Below are positions 6,499-7,606 of a DNA stretch of 7,606 nt, piece by piece. This DNA is from Psychrobacter sp. (GTDB lineage Bacteria > Pseudomonadota > Gammaproteobacteria > Pseudomonadales > Moraxellaceae). Location: the NCBI GenBank assembly GCA_020024075.1, contig JAHHUJ010000095.1, positions 1 to 7,606 of the forward strand, given 5' to 3'. A program made the position numbers and the translations under genes. The first letter of the stretch is position 1. Each line of letters starts with the position of its first letter. The notes below the pieces were generated by a model. That model was not told the origin of the DNA and ran no database searches. It saw only the letters and a program-made list of their open reading frames with translations.

Positions 6499-6927
6499 TT
6501 AGATGTCTAGTTCTTTAGGCTGCTGGGCGGCATGTGGATGCTCAGTACCAGCATATAGCTTCAACTTCTTAATGGTAGCATAACCAAGAGGGCCTTTAGG
6601 TAACATACCTTTTACGGCTTTCAAAAGAACTTCTTCTGGCTTATGAGCGATTAACTTAGTGAAGTTAGTCTCTTTAATGCCGCCAGGATAGCCACTATGA
6701 CGATAGTATTTTTTGTCTTGGGCTTTCTTACCAGTTACAGCAATCTTGTCTGCATTGATAACAACGATATAATCGCCAGTATCTACATGCGGAGTGAAAG
6801 ATGGCTTATGCTTACCGCGAAGGCGATGAGCGATTTGAGTGGCAAGGCGACCTAAAGTTTTACCTTCAGCATCGACGATATACCAGTCGTGAGTAACCTC
6901 AGCGGGCTTTGCACTTTGTGTTTTCAT
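6499..6927 (-). CDS. rplM: 50S ribosomal protein L13 (uL13)
   Basis: L13 is an early-assembling 50S protein that binds 23S rRNA. The 142-residue product equals the E. coli length. Landmarks are WYIVDAEGKTLGRLATQIA (15-33), a GDYIVVINADKIAVTGKK stretch (51-68), YRHSGYPGG (75-83) and the L13 signature around VKGMLPKGPLGY (105-116), followed by KLKLYAGTEHPHAAQQP. The ATG at 6925-6927 has an AAGG Shine-Dalgarno site 7 bases upstream. In E. coli L13 represses its own operon through the mRNA leader; the structured leader here would suit such control. Confidence 0.98.
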   Translation of the reverse strand: MKTQSAKPAEVTHDWYIVDAEGKTLGRLATQIAHRLRGKHKPSFTPHVDTGDYIVVINADKIAVTGKKAQDKKYYRHSGYPGGIKETNFTKLIAHKPEEVLLKAVKGMLPKGPLGYATIKKLKLYAGTEHPHAAQQPKELDI

Positions 6928-6947
6928 GATTAAACCTTAAGTTATCA

Positions 6948-7023
6948 AGTGAAGCAGTTATCTGTGAAACAGGATTGACTGCTTCACTGTCGTTGAGAGT
7001 GTTGGGGGAAACGGGGCTCTCAA
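6948..7023 (-). promoter_or_regulatory. Two-hairpin rplM leader, candidate L13 autoregulatory element
   Basis: In the - strand transcript, hairpin I pairs TTGAGAG (7023-7017) with CTCTCAA (6999-6993) around a 17-base, C-rich loop. Hairpin II pairs AGTGAAGCAGT (6988-6978) with ACTGCTTCACT (6958-6948), a perfect 11 bp, and encloses a small CTGT/ACAG hairpin (6962-6965 and 6969-6972). Hairpin II ends 9 bases before the Shine-Dalgarno site (6935-6938). Neither hairpin is followed by a T run, so they are not terminators. L13 autogenous repression is established in E. coli; that these hairpins are its target is inference. Confidence 0.6.
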
Positions 7024-7036
7024 AAAACAGACGCAC

Positions 7037-7065
7037 ATTGTAGTCATTGGCTACAAAAAAAGCAA
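7037..7065 (-). promoter_or_regulatory. Candidate sigma70 promoter of rplM-rpsI
   Basis: On the - strand TTGCTT (7065-7060) is followed after 17 bases by TACAAT (7042-7037, 5 of 6 to consensus). The bases after the -10 are GTGCGTC, a GC-rich discriminator like those of growth-rate and ppGpp-controlled ribosomal promoters. An AT-rich stretch lies just upstream of the -35. The predicted leader is about 100 bases and holds both leader hairpins. Confidence 0.6.
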
Positions 7066-7085
7066 TATAAGATTGTAAATAGAGG

Positions 7086-7124
7086 GTTTTATTTCGCTAA
7101 AAGCTATTTTAGGCGAGCTAAAAC
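7086..7124. repeat. Imperfect inverted repeat between rsmD and the rplM promoter
   Basis: GTTTTA (7086-7091), TCGC (7094-7097) and TAAAA (7098-7102) pair with TTTTA (7107-7111), GCGA (7113-7116) and TAAAAC (7119-7124) around a GCTA loop, with a 2x2 internal mismatch and one bulged G at 7112. The arms total 15 paired bases. No clear T run follows on the - strand, so it is at best a weak rsmD terminator; it may be a dispersed palindromic element or a chance structure. Confidence 0.6.
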
Positions 7125-7190
7125 TTGTTTATGGCATAAATTATAGTCTATTTTCGCAGTGGGAAGCGATGTCTTTGCTGGTCAGGGCGG

Positions 7191-7606
7191 TTATATCTGT
7201 TGTATTTGAAGTAGGCTTGCAAAGACCTGTCCCATTTTAGTTTGTTTGAGTACGCTATAAGGATAAGCTAATTGCTGCAGAGTCTGACTCAACTCTCGCT
7301 TGTCTTCTATATAAAATAAAGTTTGTGAATTAACCAATTGATGCTCAATCAGCAAGTCAATCATAGGTACCCATAAGTCAAGATCATAAGGAGGGTCCAC
7401 ATAGACGATATGATAACAAGATGCATCGGTGGGAGAGTCTAACTTACTAGTATCAATACTGTGAGGCTGAATGTTGTGGGGATTATGAATGTACTTCTGT
7501 TTAGGCAGTGTGGGAATTACCTCTAGGGCATTGCCTACAGACACTCGAAAGTTATCATTTGATAATTTAAGCTTTTGCGCCGTTTGCGAGATGAGACTGG
7601 CTTGAT
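7191..7606 (-). CDS. rsmD: RsmD, 16S rRNA (guanine-966 N2)-methyltransferase, C-terminal part (5' end outside window)
   Basis: RsmD methylates G966 of 16S rRNA in the 30S head, using S-adenosylmethionine. The frame runs to the right edge without a stop: 20 codons precede the GTG at 7542-7544 and resemble the E. coli AVSQQLIKNLATL region, so that GTG is internal. Visible features are RVSVGNALEVIPTL just after the edge, the catalytic DPPY motif (7386-7397) in HIVYVDPPYD, a LFYIED strand, and a C-terminal KMGQVFASLLQ that parallels the E. coli GQVAYRLYQ end. The SAM-binding glycine motif lies outside the window. Between NALEVIPTL and HIVYVDPPY the protein carries roughly 20 more residues than E. 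coli, rich in Asn, His, Pro and Ser. The stop is 263 bases from rplM, and the genes are probably separate units. Confidence 0.9.
   Translation of the reverse strand, partial: QASLISQTAQKLKLSNDNFRVSVGNALEVIPTLPKQKYIHNPHNIQPHSIDTSKLDSPTDASCYHIVYVDPPYDLDLWVPMIDLLIEHQLVNSQTLFYIEDKRELSQTLQQLAYPYSVLKQTKMGQVFASLLQIQQI

Noticed and set aside
7000..7016. G-quadruplex on the + strand (GGGGG and GGGG runs)
   Set aside because: Only two G runs are present, not enough for an intramolecular quadruplex; the C-rich strand is better explained as the loop of leader hairpin I.
7542..7544. GTG as the start of a complete 117-residue methyltransferase
   Set aside because: The frame stays open for 20 further codons to the right edge and those residues resemble RsmD, so the gene is truncated by the window rather than short.
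1..7606. A mobile, defence or otherwise undescribed gene system
   Set aside because: All recognisable genes are conserved housekeeping genes in familiar order. No integrase, transposase, CRISPR repeats, tRNA attachment site or compositional break is visible.

Overview
This is an ordinary core-genome stretch from a gammaproteobacterium, most likely a Psychrobacter-like member of the Moraxellaceae. The moderately AT-rich composition, the gamma-type proteins and the order rplM-rpsI, petABC, sspAB suggest this; the genus is inferred from memory of the families, not from a search. I see no mobile element, CRISPR array, prophage, toxin-antitoxin or defence locus, and no undescribed system.

Layout. 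On the + strand, the 3' part of recJ (single-strand exonuclease) enters from the left edge and ends in an intrinsic terminator. Every other gene is on the - strand and converges on recJ. Read in their own direction, from right to left, these are: the 3' part of rsmD (16S rRNA methyltransferase, cut by the right edge); rplM-rpsI (ribosomal proteins L13 and S9) behind a structured leader; petA-petB-petC (Rieske protein, cytochrome b and cytochrome c1 of the bc1 complex); sspA-sspB (stringent starvation protein A and the ClpXP adaptor SspB); and a TRIC/YadS-type inner-membrane protein.

Transcription units. Clear intrinsic terminators lie after rpsI, petC, sspB and recJ, so the - strand block is probably rplM-rpsI, petABC, sspAB and the TRIC gene as four units. 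Good sigma70-like promoters are visible before rplM (TTGCTT-17-TACAAT) and sspA (TTGATT-17-TACTAT); only a weak one is visible before petA. petA, petB and petC are packed with a 2-nt gap and a 1-nt TAATG overlap, with strong Shine-Dalgarno sites inside the upstream genes, which fits coupled translation of one complex.

Most worth a second look: a two-hairpin rplM leader that may be the L13 autoregulatory site; replacement of the E. coli SspA Pro-His-Pro pocket motif; a PVWY Qo motif in cytochrome b; an extra N-terminal cysteine pair in cytochrome c1; an insertion in RsmD before its DPPY motif; and two small tandem duplications, one spanning the recJ stop codon.
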